Shown: in pieces, positions 35,340-46,976 of the stretch | Position numbering within the stretch: the first letter of the stretch is position 1 | Layout: each line of letters opens with the position of its first letter | Source of the DNA: Muricea muricata | Lineage: Eukaryota; Cnidaria; Anthozoa; Malacalcyonacea; Plexauridae | Assembly (NCBI GenBank): GCA_963855995.1 | Contig: OY979729.1 | Coordinates: 10,930,115-10,994,114 of the forward strand | DNA length: 64,000 bases | Direction: 5' to 3' | Position numbers and translations under genes: made by a program | The notes under the pieces: model-generated | The model's database searches: none | Seen by the model: the letters and a program-made list of their open reading frames with translations, nothing else | Told to the model about the DNA's origin: nothing

Positions 35340-35699
35340 TTATGTCGATATGAATTCTTTCCCATCTTGTTGCATCATTAGTTGATGGTTGTTGTATTCA
35401 CTTTTTACTTGGCATTCTTTGAAAAAAAAATTACGATGTTCAGAAAACTGTTTACAAGATAAGCAAAGAAAACTACGTTCACAAGCATTAGAGAGGACTA
35501 AGTAATTATAATAGGCGTGACAGGTCACAGAGGTTAGTCGACGAAGAAACTCATGGACAAATTCCCGGCATGATGATACCCCGATAGCAAGAAATACAGC
35601 AAGTGTAGAACGTGTACGTGTGAGCTTAAACTGTATGTATGCAACTCCAAGAAAAGCGCAACACAAAATGGCGGAATTTAAAGACATTTCTGGTGTCAT
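35340..35699 (-). CDS. Unrecognised 119-codon ORF, left-arm copy
   Basis: From its first ATG the frame encodes 119 residues (MTPEMSLNSAILCCAFLGVA at the start). The N-terminal third is hydrophobic and could span a membrane once. The middle is Cys-rich (a C-x-x-C within SFLCLSCKQF). The frame is also open upstream of the ATG. The mirror copy (43599-43958) has Ser for Pro at residue 3. Conservation between arms reflects recent duplication and not selection. I recognise no family, and it may be chance. Confidence 0.2.
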   Translation of the reverse strand: MTPEMSLNSAILCCAFLGVAYIQFKLTRTRSTLAVFLAIGVSSCREFVHEFLRRLTSVTCHAYYNYLVLSNACERSFLCLSCKQFSEHRNFFFKECQVKSEYNNHQLMMQQDGKEFIST

Positions 35700-36149
35700 T
35701 TCCAGTTCCCTAACTTTCGCGGACAAATATATTTATATATTTTTCTCAAATTTTTTTGAAGTAAATCTAGATGGATTTTGTGAATAAACAAATTGAAAAA
35801 AGTATTGCCCACGTTAGGAAACTAGAACGGGCGCCCAAGAATGCCCACAATTTCTCCAATCTGGATTATATTTATTGATTGCGCAAATGACTGATAAAAA
35901 AAAAGGGAGTAATAAAATACCAAATGGTTTCCTCTTCAAGATAGTGTCATACATGCGCGCGGCATTTCGGGATATTTGGGAAAACTCATGTTGAAGTTGA
36001 ACCTAAGGCAACATGCCAAGTACATGGATGACGCTATCCTGCTCAGGAAACTATTTAGTAATTGTCTTACAAAATGATGACAGTGAAACACAAGTCAACG
36101 CCACGGCATTTAAATTTCTCGTGTAGGATTGTTTGATCCTGCACAGTAA

Positions 36150-36400
36150 TAGCCAAGTGGCGCAATCGTCAGAGCAAACGCCTATCACATGTGAGGTCGT
36201 GGGTTGAATCCTTACTTCAGACTCGTGACACCCATGTGAGGAGTTAGTCAGTCGTGGGTTTATTCCGGGTACTCCGGTTTGCGAATGTTGACTGGATGGT
36301 TAAAATTGTAAAATATCAGTAATCACCGGAACACGGGTACTTAACTAAACTGCTGACGATGAGGCGGAACTCATAATGAATTAATGAAAATGTGTTTCAC
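36150..36400 (+). mobile_element. tRNA-derived SINE, left-arm copy
   Basis: TAGCCAAGTGG (36150-36160) fits the Pol III A box TRGCNNAGYGG at every position. GGGTTGAATCC (36201-36211) is a B box lacking one C relative to GGGTTCGAATCC. The tail contains CGTGGGTTTATTCCGGGTAC and TCCGGTT, shared with 29457-29520. The 3' boundary is uncertain. Mirror copy on the minus strand at 42898-43148. Confidence 0.75.
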
Positions 36401-36476
36401 TGTAGTTATCATATAATGTAATTGCCAAGCTGAATGAATAATTCTCCAGTAACTACGTCATATGAATAACTTACAA

Positions 36477-36770
36477 TTATGAGAGTAGTGGGGGGGGGGG
36501 GCAGCATAAAGATTGAAGTAGTGTCAAGGAAGGGGTACTACCCTGACGGGTACTAGGCGAAGAAGTAGAGTAAACAGGAGGAAGAAGATTAAATTGGAGT
36601 AAATAAGGGGGATTGGGGTAAAGAAGGGGAGAAGCAGGATAAAGAAACCAGTGGAAGGGGGTGCTATCCTGGAAGGAGTACCCGGGAAAGAAGAGGGTGA
36701 ACAGGAGGAAAAGTAGATTGGAGAAAAGAAAGGGGAAATTAAACGGATCAGGAAATTCAGACTTGCAATT
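36477..36770. repeat. Purine-rich low-complexity tract
   Basis: Starts with 12 G (36490-36501) and continues as GA/GGA-rich DNA. It contains two similar blocks (GGGGTACTACCCTGACGG near 36533 and GTGCTATCCTGGAAGG near 36660). Pyrimidine-strand frames here are a composition artefact. Mirror at about 42525-42820. Confidence 0.7.
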
Positions 36771-37522
36771 CAAATGAAAGGCAGCTCATTGGTCATGTAA
36801 ACACTCGTTGAATCATGGTTCTCGCTTGCCTTTAGCTTGGAATCATCTTTGAATTTGAACTGAAAGTCTGAATTTGCATGTTTCTTGTATAGAGTGCAGT
36901 GTATCAGAACAGAAGAGGTTTTGAAGAAAAAGAAAGAAAGAATAAAAGTAAGTTAAAATTTGTAAAGAATAATGAAGAAACTATTGGTACAGCACTTGAT
37001 ACATGATGATAATCATCATTATAAACTCTCTATTAATCCGGGGGGGGGTATAATAGAGAATTTGCAATGATAGTAAGTATATTGTAATATTTGGGTTTTT
37101 ACCACTAAATCCTCTTGAAAGTTCTTTTTGGCTGTGGCTTCTCTCATCACAGTTGTCACGTGCTTGTCTTGCAAAATCTCTGGAATATCTATAACGTGAA
37201 GGTCAATATTTGAGATTAGAAAAATAGAAACCGTAAAATAGAAAGAAATTTATATCGTGGCGAATACTTTTTACGGTCTTGCTGGCATGACAAAAAGAGA
37301 GTATAGATTTATAAGATCATGTTGATTTATCCTTTATCTGAACTATATTTAACTTAGATTTTAAAATAGATTTCACCCTGGTAAGCAGACCGAATGGGTT
37401 TTCAAACAAGATAACATTTAATGACTAAAACGTGCACAGAATAGTTAGAGAATGCTTACATGTCGAATAAAAATCCAATACTTTTAATGTCCAACTACAC
37501 AATAGCGATTTTCGTTGCATTT
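36771..37522. other. Unassigned arm DNA
   Basis: No gene seen. A G-run (about 37041-37048) and AT-rich DNA. Mirror at about 41773-42524. Confidence 0.4.
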
Positions 37523-37663
37523 CTAGACTGGAGAAGAAGACGACGCCATTTTGATTTTGATTTCTCCCGACAACGGCAGATTTGTCTTCGCAATTTTTTT
37601 CCATTTCTTCGTCGTTTCAGCTCCAATTTGCTCGTTGTGTTTCTTTCGTACCTTCCTCGCCAT
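37523..37663 (-). CDS. Candidate 46-codon basic ORF or first exon, left-arm copy
   Basis: ATG in the context GAAATGGCG opens a frame starting MARKVRKKHNEQIGAETTKK, Lys-rich throughout and ending in a Ser run (ASSSSPV). About 115 bp upstream on the same strand is TGACGTCA (37777-37784), a perfect CRE. A donor-like AAG|GTACGA follows the fourth codon, so the real product could differ. Composition is more coding-like than the neighbourhood. I recognise no family. The same frame is intact in the other arm. Confidence 0.3.
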   Translation of the reverse strand: MARKVRKKHNEQIGAETTKKWKKIAKTNLPLSGEIKIKMASSSSPV

Positions 37664-37776
37664 TTCCGTACAACCAATGGACATTTATACTCAAGATTAA
37701 GACTGTATCGAGACTTTCAAAATGTTCGTCAGGAGACATAAAAATCGAAGCTTCTTCTTCGGGTTGCAGAAGCAAA

Positions 37777-37784
37777 TGACGTCA
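37777..37784. promoter_or_regulatory. CRE-like TGACGTCA
   Basis: A perfect CREB/ATF palindrome upstream of the 46-codon ORF, duplicated at 41511-41518 in the other arm. Confidence 0.35.
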
Positions 37785-38049
37785 GACGACCTTTGTCCGC
37801 CAGCAAATACCCGTATGTATAACATTCAATGATCTTTTTAGGAAGCTGAAAATCAGTTTTTATTGCGCGAACGAAATGTTTTTGCCATTATTTCTTACTC
37901 AGGTCTTTGTTCTACTACTTTACTTCCAGTTTAGTTAGGTAACTTGCCAAAAGAAACGCCTGTAAGGGACAATTTTGCATTTTTTTTTATTTCGATGCTG
38001 ATGAAGAAGAGAAGACTCGTTAGAGCTTTCATTGGCAAATATCTTTCCC

Positions 38050-38175
38050 TCCGTGGCCGAGAGGTAAAGACAACTGTCTTGACTTCGATTTTGGGTGGAT
38101 CGAGGACCGGTCCAGTTCAACTGAGTTTGGTAAGAATTTAATTCTGATCGGTGCTCGATCCACCCAAAACTGAAT
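38050..38175 (+). repeat. tRNA-like (Ser/Leu type) fragment inside a foldback
   Basis: TGGCCGAGAGG (38054-38064) fits an A box of a Ser/Leu tRNA, and GGTGGATCGAGGACC (about 38094-38108) is a weak B box. No acceptor stem or anticodon arm is convincing. TTTTGGGTGGATCGAG also pairs with CTCGATCCACCCAAAA at about 38155-38170. Probably a SINE remnant. Confidence 0.35.
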
Positions 38176-38322
38176 TCAAAGCTGGGCGTGGAGTGCAGGA
38201 AAACACTAGGCAGTACCGCGAGGCCAAGGAGGCAAACGTTATTTTCCTAGTGTTGTTAACTAATATTTAAGCAAATTTCATTAACTTGACTGTTGGGGAC
38301 AGACCTGTAGGGTTGGTGCATT

Positions 38323-38468
38323 GAAGACTTCTCGTCGTTATTTCCCTTCGTTCAAGAAGACAAGTTGTCTTCATCGAGAAATAACGACGAAAAGACTTCA
38401 AGACACCACTAAACCACTACACTTTAAAGCTACAGTGTAGTGGTTTAGCTAGCTAAACCACTACACTG
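38323..38468. repeat. Two adjacent perfect or near-perfect hairpins
   Basis: GAAGACTTCTCGTCGTTATT pairs with AATAACGACGAAAAGACTTC (38323-38389). Then 38433-38468 is a perfect 36-bp palindrome, CAGTGTAGTGGTTTAGCT and its inverse. Mirror of the latter at 40827-40862. Confidence 0.85.
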
Positions 38469-38864
38469 TGCCAATAATATATGGCTGACTTCTTCCTAAC
38501 GCTTACGGTACGACCATGGATGCGCAAAGATGCGCAAACACATTAAAGCCTTGAAAGCAAGTGTTTTCTTTTAGGAAAGAATCAAGGACGACAACGCTTA
38601 CTAAATCAAAGCCGTCTAGTCATGTTTTAAGTACTTCAGCTATGTTTAACGATCTTTTACCAGATCTTTGCAAGAGGAAAAGTAAAATTTTGCATCATTA
38701 TTATTAACTTTCCGTCAGTCGTTTCTTTCTTGATCGAGTATTATATGCCATTGTGTTCAGTGTCCTTGATATAGGAGCCATATACTTATGGCCTTGGGTT
38801 TAATTCCCAAACACTGAATGGCAGTGTTTTGCTCTTCCAATGAGATAACAAGATGGCACTGTAG

Positions 38865-39300
38865 AACGCGTGGTTTTATATAAGCTACGAGCGTCAAGAT
38901 ATCCTTGATAGGTAACTATTGATCCTACAATGGACACTTATGTTCACTGCCAATAGGAACGTTTCCAACTCACAGCTTGTACATAATGGATTTTATAGGT
39001 TGTGTCACAAGGAAACTGCAGTTCGGTCGTAAAATCAACTTGTTTTCAAGGTTGCCGGGTTTTAAACATTACTGACACTGTTAATGTTGTAGCTCGGAAT
39101 TGTAAAACAACGGCGGCAATGCAGTTTTCTTGTGCCATAACCTGTAAAATGGGTGGTTTTATCATTTATATAAGCTACGACCGCCAAGCTTTATCCTTGA
39201 TAGGAAACAATTGATCCCACCAACGACATTTGTATTCTCTACCGATAGGAACGTTTGAGACTTACAGCTTGTACATAACGCATTTTATCGGTGAGTCGTA
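38865..39300 (+). repeat. Diverged tandem repeat next to the loop
   Basis: Two related units, 38871-39010 and about 39153-39300, share TATATAAGCTACGA, CCTTGATAGG, ATAGGAACGTTT, ACAGCTTGTACATAA and ATTTTAT in the same order, with roughly one base in six differing. Their inverse lies in the right arm at about 40020-40440. Confidence 0.8.
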
Positions 39301-39373
39301 AAACCAACCTGTTACTGCTCAGCAAACTACCAGTTCCCTCGATCAACGATAGTCGATGAAGCTTGGCGCTCGT

Positions 39374-39948
39374 AGGTTGTGTAAAACCAAGCATTTTACA
39401 GGTTATAGCCAGGTTGGCAGTATCTGCAATGTTTCAAAGCAACCACGAATAGAAACTGACAGCCAACGTTCTGAGTTAAGGTTTGTAGAATATACTACAT
39501 GATTAGTTACAGCATGACCAGGCATATAGTAAATAACGCATTGCCATCTTGTTCCAAAGTTATCTTATTACTTGAAAGAGCTGAAGACTGCCATGCAGTG
39601 TTTGGGAATCAAACCCAAGGCCATAAATACATGACTCCTATATCAAGGACACTGAACACAATGACATATAAAGCTCGATCAAGAAAGAAACGACCGACGG
39701 AAAGTCAATAGTATATGCAAACTTCGCCTTTCCTTCTTGCAAAGGCCTGGTCATAAAAGATCGTTAAACATAGCTGAGCAACTTAAAACATGCCTACACA
39801 GTTTTGATTTAATAAGCGTTATCGTCTTTGACTCTTTCCCGAAAGAAGACATATTCTTTACAGGCTGTACAGTGTTTGCGCATCTATGCTTCATGCCTTC
39901 TTGAAAAGACCTCGCCATAAAAGATCGTTTAACTTAGCTGAACAACTC
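39374..39948. other. Loop of the giant palindrome
   Basis: About 575 bp with no mirror partner at this position. Most of it (about 39540-39950) is a diverged same-strand copy of the right-arm block 40440-40780, sharing CAAGGACACTGAACACAATG and GATCAAGAAAGAAACGAC. The loop is therefore not unique DNA but a third copy of a local repeat. Confidence 0.85.
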
Positions 39949-40826
39949 GAGCGCCAAGCTTCATCGACTATCGTTGATCGAGGGAAATGGTAGTTTGCTG
40001 AGCAGTAACAGGTTGGTTTTACGACTCACCGATAAAATGCGTTATGTACAAGCTGTAAGTCTCAAACGTTCCTATCGGTAGAGAATACAAATGTCGTTGG
40101 TGGGATCAATTCTTTCCTATCAAGGATAAAGCTTGGCGGTCGTAGCTTATATGGTTATGGCACAAGAAAACTGCATTGCCGCCGTTGTTTTACAATTCCG
40201 AGCTACAACATTAACAGTGTCAGTAATGTTTAAAACCCGGCAACCTTGAAAACAAGTTGATTTTACGACCGAACTGCAGTTTCCTTGTGACACAACCTAT
40301 AAAATCCATTATGTACAAGCTGTGAGTTGGAAACGTTCCTATTGGCAGTGAACATAAGTGTCCATTGTAGGATCAATAGTTACCTATCAAGGATATCTTG
40401 ACGCTCGTAGCTTATATAAAACCACGCGTTCTACAGTGCCATCTTGTTATCTCATTGGAAGAGCAAAACACTGCCATTCAGTGTTTGGGAATTAAACCCA
40501 AGGCCATAAGTATATGGCTCCTATATCAAGGACACTGAACACAATGGCATATAATGCTCGATCAAGAAAGAAACGACTGACGGAAAGTTAATAATAATGA
40601 TGCAAAATTTTACTTTTCCTCTTGCAAAGATCTGGTAAAAGATCGTTAAACATAGCTGAAGTACTTAAAACATGACTAGACGGCTTTGATTTAGTAAGCG
40701 TTGTCGTCCTTGATTCTTTCCTAAAAGAAAACACTTGCTTTCAAGGCTTTAATGTGTTTGCGCATCTTTGCGCATCCATGGTCGTACCGTAAGCGTTAGG
40801 AAGAAGTCAGCCATATATTATTGGCA

Positions 40827-40862
40827 CAGTGTAGTGGTTTAGCTAGCTAAACCACTACACTG
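40827..40862. repeat. Perfect 36-bp palindrome, right-arm copy
   Basis: Mirror of 38433-38468. Confidence 0.9.
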
Positions 40863-41631
40863 TAGCTTTAAAGTGTAGTGGTTTAGTGGTGTCTTGAAGT
40901 CTTTTCGTCGTTATTTCTCGATGAAGACAACTTGTCTTCTTGAACGAAGGGAAATAACGACGAGAAGTCTTCAATGCACCAACCCTACAGGTCTGTCCCC
41001 AACAGTCAAGTTAATGAAATTTGCTTAAATATTAGTTAACAACACTAGGAAAATAACGTTTGCCTCCTTGGCCTCGCGGTACTGCCTAGTGTTTTCCTGC
41101 ACTCCACGCCCAGCTTTGAATTCAGTTTTGGGTGGATCGAGCACCGATCAGAATTAAATTCTTACCAAACTCAGTTGAACTGGACCGGTCCTCGATCCAC
41201 CCAAAATCGAAGTCAAGACAGTTGTCTTTACCTCTCGGCCACGGAGGGAAAGATATTTGCCAATGAAAGCTCTAACGAGTCTTCTCTTCTTCATCAGCAT
41301 CGAAATAAAAAAAAATGCAAAATTGTCCCTTACAGGCGTTTCTTTTGGCAAGTTACCTAACTAAACTGGAAGTAAAGTAGTAGAACAAAGACCTGAGTAA
41401 GAAATAATGGCAAAAACATTTCGTTCGCGCAATAAAAACTGATTTTCAGCTTCCTAAAAAGATCATTGAATGTTATACATACGGGTATTTGCTGGCGGAC
41501 AAAGGTCGTCTGACGTCATTTGCTTCTGCAACCCGAAGAAGAAGCTTCGATTTTTATGTCTCCTGACGAACATTTTGAAAGTCTCAATACAGTCTTAATC
41601 TTGAGTATAAATGTCCATTGGTTGTACGGAA

Positions 41632-41772
41632 ATGGCGAGGAAGGTACGAAAGAAACACAACGAGCAAATTGGAGCTGAAACGACGAAGAAATGGAAAAAA
41701 ATTGCGAAGACAAATCTGCCGTTGTCGGGAGAAATCAAAATCAAAATGGCGTCGTCTTCTTCTCCAGTCTAG
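41632..41772 (+). CDS. Candidate 46-codon basic ORF or first exon, right-arm copy
   Basis: Mirror of 37523-37663 with the same 46 codons and stop. The CRE-like site lies at 41511-41518. An overlapping ATG frame starts near 41556 (MSPDEHFESLNTVLILSINV) and reads through the same region in another phase, so the true start, if any, is unresolved. Confidence 0.3.
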   Translation: MARKVRKKHNEQIGAETTKKWKKIAKTNLPLSGEIKIKMASSSSPV

Positions 41773-42897
41773 AAATGCAACGAAAATCGCTATTGTGTAG
41801 TTGGACATTAAAAGTATTGGATTTTTATTCGACATGTAAGCATTCTCTAACTATTCTGTGCACGTTTTAGTCATTAAATGTTATCTTGTTTGAAAACCCA
41901 TTCGGTCTGCTTACCAGGGTGAAATCTATTTTAAAATCTAAGTTAAATATAGTTCAGATAAAGGATAAATCAACATGATCTTATAAATCTATACTCTCTT
42001 TTTGTCATGCCAGCAAGACCGTAAAAAGTATTCGCCACGATATAAATTTCTTTCTATTTTACGGTTTCTATTTTTCTAATCTCAAATATTGACCTTCACG
42101 TTATAGATATTCCAGAGATTTTGCAAGACAAGCACGTGACAACTGTGATGAGAGAAGCCACAGCCAAAAAGAACTTTCAAGAGGATTTAGTGGTAAAAAC
42201 CCAAATATTACAATATACTTACTATCATTGCAAATTCTCTATTATACCCCCCCCCCCGGATTAATAGAGAGTTTATAATGATGATTATCATCATGTATCA
42301 AGTGCTGTACCAATAGTTTCTTCATTATTCTTTACAAATTTTAACTTACTTTTATTCTTTCTTTCTTTTTCTTCAAAACCTCTTCTGTTCTGATACACTG
42401 CACTCTATACAAGAAACATGCAAATTCAGACTTTCAGTTCAAATTCAAAGATGATTCCAAGCTAAAGGCAAGCGAGAACCATGATTCAACGAGTGTTTAC
42501 ATGACCAATGAGCTGCCTTTCATTTGAATTGCAAGTCTGAATTTCCTGATCCGTTTAATTTCCCCTTTCTTTTCTCCAATCTACTTTTCCTCCTGTTCAC
42601 CCTCTTCTTTCCCGGGTACTCCTTCCAGGATAGCACCCCCTTCCACTGGTTTCTTTATCCTGCTTCTCCCCTTCTTTACCCCAATCCCCCTTATTTACTC
42701 CAATTTAATCTTCTTCCTCCTGTTTACTCTACTTCTTCGCCTAGTACCCGTCAGGGTAGTACCCCTTCCTTGACACTACTTCAATCTTTATGCTGCCCCC
42801 CCCCCCCCACTACTCTCATAATTGTAAGTTATTCATATGACGTAGTTACTGGAGAATTATTCATTCAGCTTGGCAATTACATTATATGATAACTACA

Positions 42898-43148
42898 GTG
42901 AAACACATTTTCATTAATTCATTATGAGTTCCGCCTCATCGTCAGCAGTTTAGTTAAGCACCCGTGTTCCGGTGATTACTGATATTTTACAATTTTAACC
43001 ATCCAGTCAACATTCGCAAACCGGAGTACCCGGAATAAACCCACGACTGACTAACTCCTCACATGGGTGTCACGAGTCTGAAGTAAGGATTCAACCCACG
43101 ACCTCACATGTGATAGGCGTTTGCTCTGACGATTGCGCCACTTGGCTA
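42898..43148 (-). mobile_element. tRNA-derived SINE, right-arm copy
   Basis: Mirror of 36150-36400, with the A box at 43138-43148 read on the minus strand and one tail difference (GGGTGCTTAACT versus GGGTACTTAACT). Confidence 0.75.
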
Positions 43149-43598
43149 TTACTGTGCAGGATCAAACAATCCTACACGAGAAATTTAAATGCCGTGGCGT
43201 TGACTTGTGTTTCACTGTCATCATTTTGTAAGACAATTACTAAATAGTTTCCTGAGCAGGATAGCGTCATCCATGTACTTGGCATGTTGCCTTAGGTTCA
43301 ACTTCAACACGAGTTTTCCCAAATATCCCGAAATGCCGCGCGCATGTATGACACTATCTTGAAGAGGAAACCATTTGGTATTTTATTACTCTCTTATTTT
43401 TTATCAGTCATTTGCGCAATCAATAAATATAATCCAGATTGGAGAAATTGTGGGCATTCTTGGGCGCCCGTTCTAGTTTCCTAACGTGGGCAATACTTTT
43501 TTTAATTTGTTTATTCACAAAATCCATCTAGATTTACTTCAAAAAAATTTGAGAAAAATATATAAATATATTTGTCCGCGAAAGTTAGGGAACTGGAA

Positions 43599-43958
43599 AT
43601 GACATCAGAAATGTCTTTAAATTCCGCCATTTTGTGTTGCGCTTTTCTTGGAGTTGCATACATACAGTTTAAGCTCACACGTACACGTTCTACACTTGCT
43701 GTATTTCTTGCTATCGGGGTATCATCATGCCGGGAATTTGTCCATGAGTTTCTTCGTCGACTAACCTCTGTGACCTGTCACGCCTATTATAATTACTTAG
43801 TCCTCTCTAATGCTTGTGAACGTAGTTTTCTTTGCTTATCTTGTAAACAGTTTTCTGAACATCGTAATTTTTTTTTCAAAGAATGCCAAGTAAAAAGTGA
43901 ATACAACAACCATCAACTAATGATGCAACAAGATGGGAAAGAATTCATATCGACATAA
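43599..43958 (+). CDS. Unrecognised 119-codon ORF, right-arm copy
   Basis: Mirror of 35340-35699, differing by one substitution (MTSEMS in place of MTPEMS). Frame intact. No family recognised. Confidence 0.2.
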   Translation: MTSEMSLNSAILCCAFLGVAYIQFKLTRTRSTLAVFLAIGVSSCREFVHEFLRRLTSVTCHAYYNYLVLSNACERSFLCLSCKQFSEHRNFFFKECQVKSEYNNHQLMMQQDGKEFIST

Positions 43959-44072
43959 GAAGTAAATCACAAGCCGTCTCCATCAGATGTTAAGATGCAA
44001 ATACTATCACAATGTACGGTTTGTTAAAGTCAATTCAATTAAAGCTTAGTGTCCTATATTCTAATATATTTT

Positions 44073-44398
44073 GTAACATTAATTTTCTCCTTATTTTATG
44101 TTGGTTGACTGGACACGAGTGAGCTAGTTACCTACTGGACCGCCTTGATGCTCCATGAAGAGAGTGCGCCAACCAGATGAAACCATAAACAGCATGATGA
44201 AACGAGAACAACCGAAGCCAAGAAGATCCAAAGATAGAGTGAAAGTAAGTTTTTTTATTTTATCTTGTCGTTTCCATTTTTTTAGCAGTTCAGCTTTTGT
44301 TTCAATAAAAATTAACATCTCGCACTAACGTTGCTAGTGTCGGTAGTACTGTAAAAAGCACACAGGACCTTTCACTACCTGAAACAATAAAAAAAAAC
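44073..44398 (+). repeat. 487-bp-family body, right-arm copy
   Basis: Mirror of 34900-35225, with ATGAAGAGAG at 44154 and a donor-like GTAAGTTTTTT near 44245. Confidence 0.8.
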
Positions 44399-44893
44399 AA
44401 AATTCGACTTTCGAGCGAATTAAAGCCTTTCGTTGGGGAGTTGGTCGTAAAGATAGAAATTTAATGCGCTGTCTGCCATCTTAGATTCATATTTGATCTC
44501 GTTGACACGTAAAATCTTGATTCCCAAACAGCTTGAAGTAAGCTAGTTTTGATATAAGTTACATTTCACGTGCACAGTAATTCTCAAAGAGATATCGGCA
44601 ATAAATTTGAGAGAGCTTTTGAGAGAGATTAGTGCGAGATATTAATTTTTATTGTTCGAAAGAGCTTTAAGAATTTACACATTCCTTACGTGTTGTTTAA
44701 TTCTCGAGATATTTTAATCTAAATTCATAAATTAGGGTAGCTGCAAGTTGTGTGCGTGTGAGAAATAAAGACTCCTTCACGGCTATGATTTTCTTTTGTG
44801 TTTTGCTCACGATTTATTAATGATTCTCGAGATTTTAATAAAAAAATTTCATATTAACAGCTTACACAATAATTTGGCCGGCCTAATTAATAC

Positions 44894-45260
44894 TATTTTA
44901 TAATATACTGAGTGTCAAAGTTCATTTATTCCTGTTTCTTATTGGTTAAGAACGTATCACGTGATAGTGGAGAAATTCTATTGTCTCCCTGGCAACGTAG
45001 CTAAGCGGTGGACATTACTTTTATTCACCGGTAGACAACAAATCCACAAAGCCTCACGTAGCCATGTCAGGTAAAAGGTAATCCTTTTTACACATGTTTG
45101 ATTGATTTGTGGTACTTTTCTTCTCTTTTGGCACTCAGTATATAATAAAATACTTATTGACTGAGACCTCGGGAAAGCAGTATGTTTTGTAGACCCTCGA
45201 CATCGACAGTCTCTGGTCCACAAAACATACTGTTTCCCTCGGTCTCAGTCAATAAGTGTT
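44894..45260. mobile_element. Palindrome-headed MITE, uninterrupted right-arm copy
   Basis: Mirror of the outer copy at 33639-34405, without the nested 399-bp insertion. Its hairpin tip is shortened (ACCCTCGACATCGACAGTC in place of the full GC tip). Confidence 0.9.
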
Positions 45261-45357
45261 AATTACTATACATTGCAGTTGTTTTATGCGTTGTGATTGG
45301 TCAGTTGTATGCAGATAAATGCGACTATCACACAATCTGCAGATAACTCAGTCATAC

Positions 45358-45570
45358 AATAAGAATACATAGAAGGGCCACTCAGCAGTGCAGCATGTCA
45401 CACTATGTTTATGCAGTTTACTGGCTGCCACCAGCCAGTTCAGCATTCCTATTGGCCAGAAAATGCAATTGACTGGCTGAGAAAATGCTAATAACGTGCG
45501 TAATGCGACATGCGCGGCTTCAAAAACTCCAAAGGCTCCGACGCGAGTGGCCCTTCTATGTATTCTTATT
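45358..45570. mobile_element. MITE, 213 bp, right-arm copy
   Basis: Mirror of 33329-33541. Confidence 0.88.
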
Positions 45571-45791
45571 CTATGGCTCAGTTATCTGCTAGCAGATAAC
45601 TGAGTTATCTGCATGTTGAGCCTACGGTGCAGATTATTACAGTATGCGGTATCCGTTGGCATCAATGGTTGGCATGGCAACAACATTTTTTCGATATTTT
45701 CTGTTTCATGTCATGGCATCTTGCTTTTTAAGCTCTTCCGAAGGCGAAATTCGTCAATTGCTCGAGGAAAAAGACTTACAATGTATAATAA

Positions 45792-45935
45792 AGCAATTAT
45801 CGGATTCGGTTTTTGTGATATGCAAAATTATCAATGTCTTGGTAAGAGTTATCTGACTCGCCTTCGGCTCGGCTGATAACTCTTACCTCGACATTGATCA
45901 TTTCGCATATCACAAAAACCTCATCCAATAAGTGC
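45792..45935. mobile_element. Hairpin element with GC-rich tip, right-arm copy
   Basis: Mirror of 32964-33107. Confidence 0.85.
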
Positions 45936-45951
45936 TTAATATGTTATAGTT

Positions 45952-46037
45952 TACTTATTAAGCTTTGTGGAAACACCACGTAAATTTATTATTGCAATAA
46001 TAAATTTACGTGGTGTTTCCACAAAGCTTAATAAGTA
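45952..46037. repeat. Perfect 86-bp palindrome, right-arm copy
   Basis: Mirror of 32862-32947, unchanged. Confidence 0.95.
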
Positions 46038-46976
46038 TATTGTATTCACCATGCAAACGTACAAGAAACTTATCATGTTATAGTTTATAAATTATTCGTA
46101 ACTATCATCTCATGACTTAATTCTTTCTACTATTGCAAAGGGTGATGGGATGTGAAAAAAACGCACAAGAAGAGAAAAGAATGAACGATCCTGGACGGCA
46201 AGACCCACAAAACAACAATCCACAAGAATAAGAAGACACGACATTGTAATAGAAAGTAGTGGTAATGTGCAAGTTAGTAGAAAACAAGATACTTATTATT
46301 GAGGGATCAAAGAGGATTTAATAGAAATTTCTCGTTAATGAAAAAGAAAAGACAGCAAATTAAGTGAAAAAAATTGGATTGAAATAACATTGATATCAAA
46401 TACATTCAACAAAATAATTAAATAGAATATCTAGGAGTTTGGCAGTCAATTTTCGAGTCAAAAAACAGGTAAAAATATGGTAAATGTCGACAATATTTTT
46501 TAAAGAAACAATACCTTAACGCCTGGAAATTTCGTCTCTAACATTTGGATTTGGATATTTCTAAAAACAAAACAAAATAACATGTAGGATTGAACGTTTT
46601 ACAAAAATAAGTTTCGTAATAATGCCACTAAATTATAGTTGATGCATTTTGTCACTATTCTTGGTTTGCACATGACGTCATTTCGTGTGATTGGGCGCCA
46701 TCTTGGTTGACTCTGCAGATTACTTCAGCTGTTTACAGCGAAACACTAGTGTCAATTTACTATTTCATCGTTAGTTTTAGCGTATTATGAATGATACTTT
46801 AAAGATGTATGGCTCGATAGGATCAGATATAATGAATAGATACTTTGTGGTTGCCATGTGTTTCAAACGTCAACAAAGATGGCGTCGATTGCAAACGATC
46901 AATTCCGTCGTTCTACCTTTAAAGAATGTGTTCTCTGGTTAAAAAGCGAGAAAATGTGACTTGTATTCCAATTCAC

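Larger units (their letters stand above)
26221..39373. repeat. Core left arm of the giant palindrome
   Basis: Reads as the reverse complement of 39949-52678. Paired coordinates sum to 78899 from 26221 to 33926, then to 79298 after a 399-bp left-only insertion, about 79295 from 37 kb, and about 79320 near the loop after a further ~22-bp left-only segment. Differences I noticed by eye are single bases, for example at 26864-26868, 27797, 35694 and 36337 against their partners. The core arms appear to be above 99% identical outside indels, by eye and not by computation. Confidence 0.95.

Noticed and set aside
36241..36300. Coding domain suggested by the GTACTCCGG phrase
   Set aside because: It recurs as part of a SINE-like tail at 29457-29520 and is not in an extended frame.
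42524..42889. 121-codon Pro/Phe-rich frame and its 98-codon mirror at 36477-36773
   Set aside because: Pyrimidine-rich low-complexity DNA with a TTG start; no domain.
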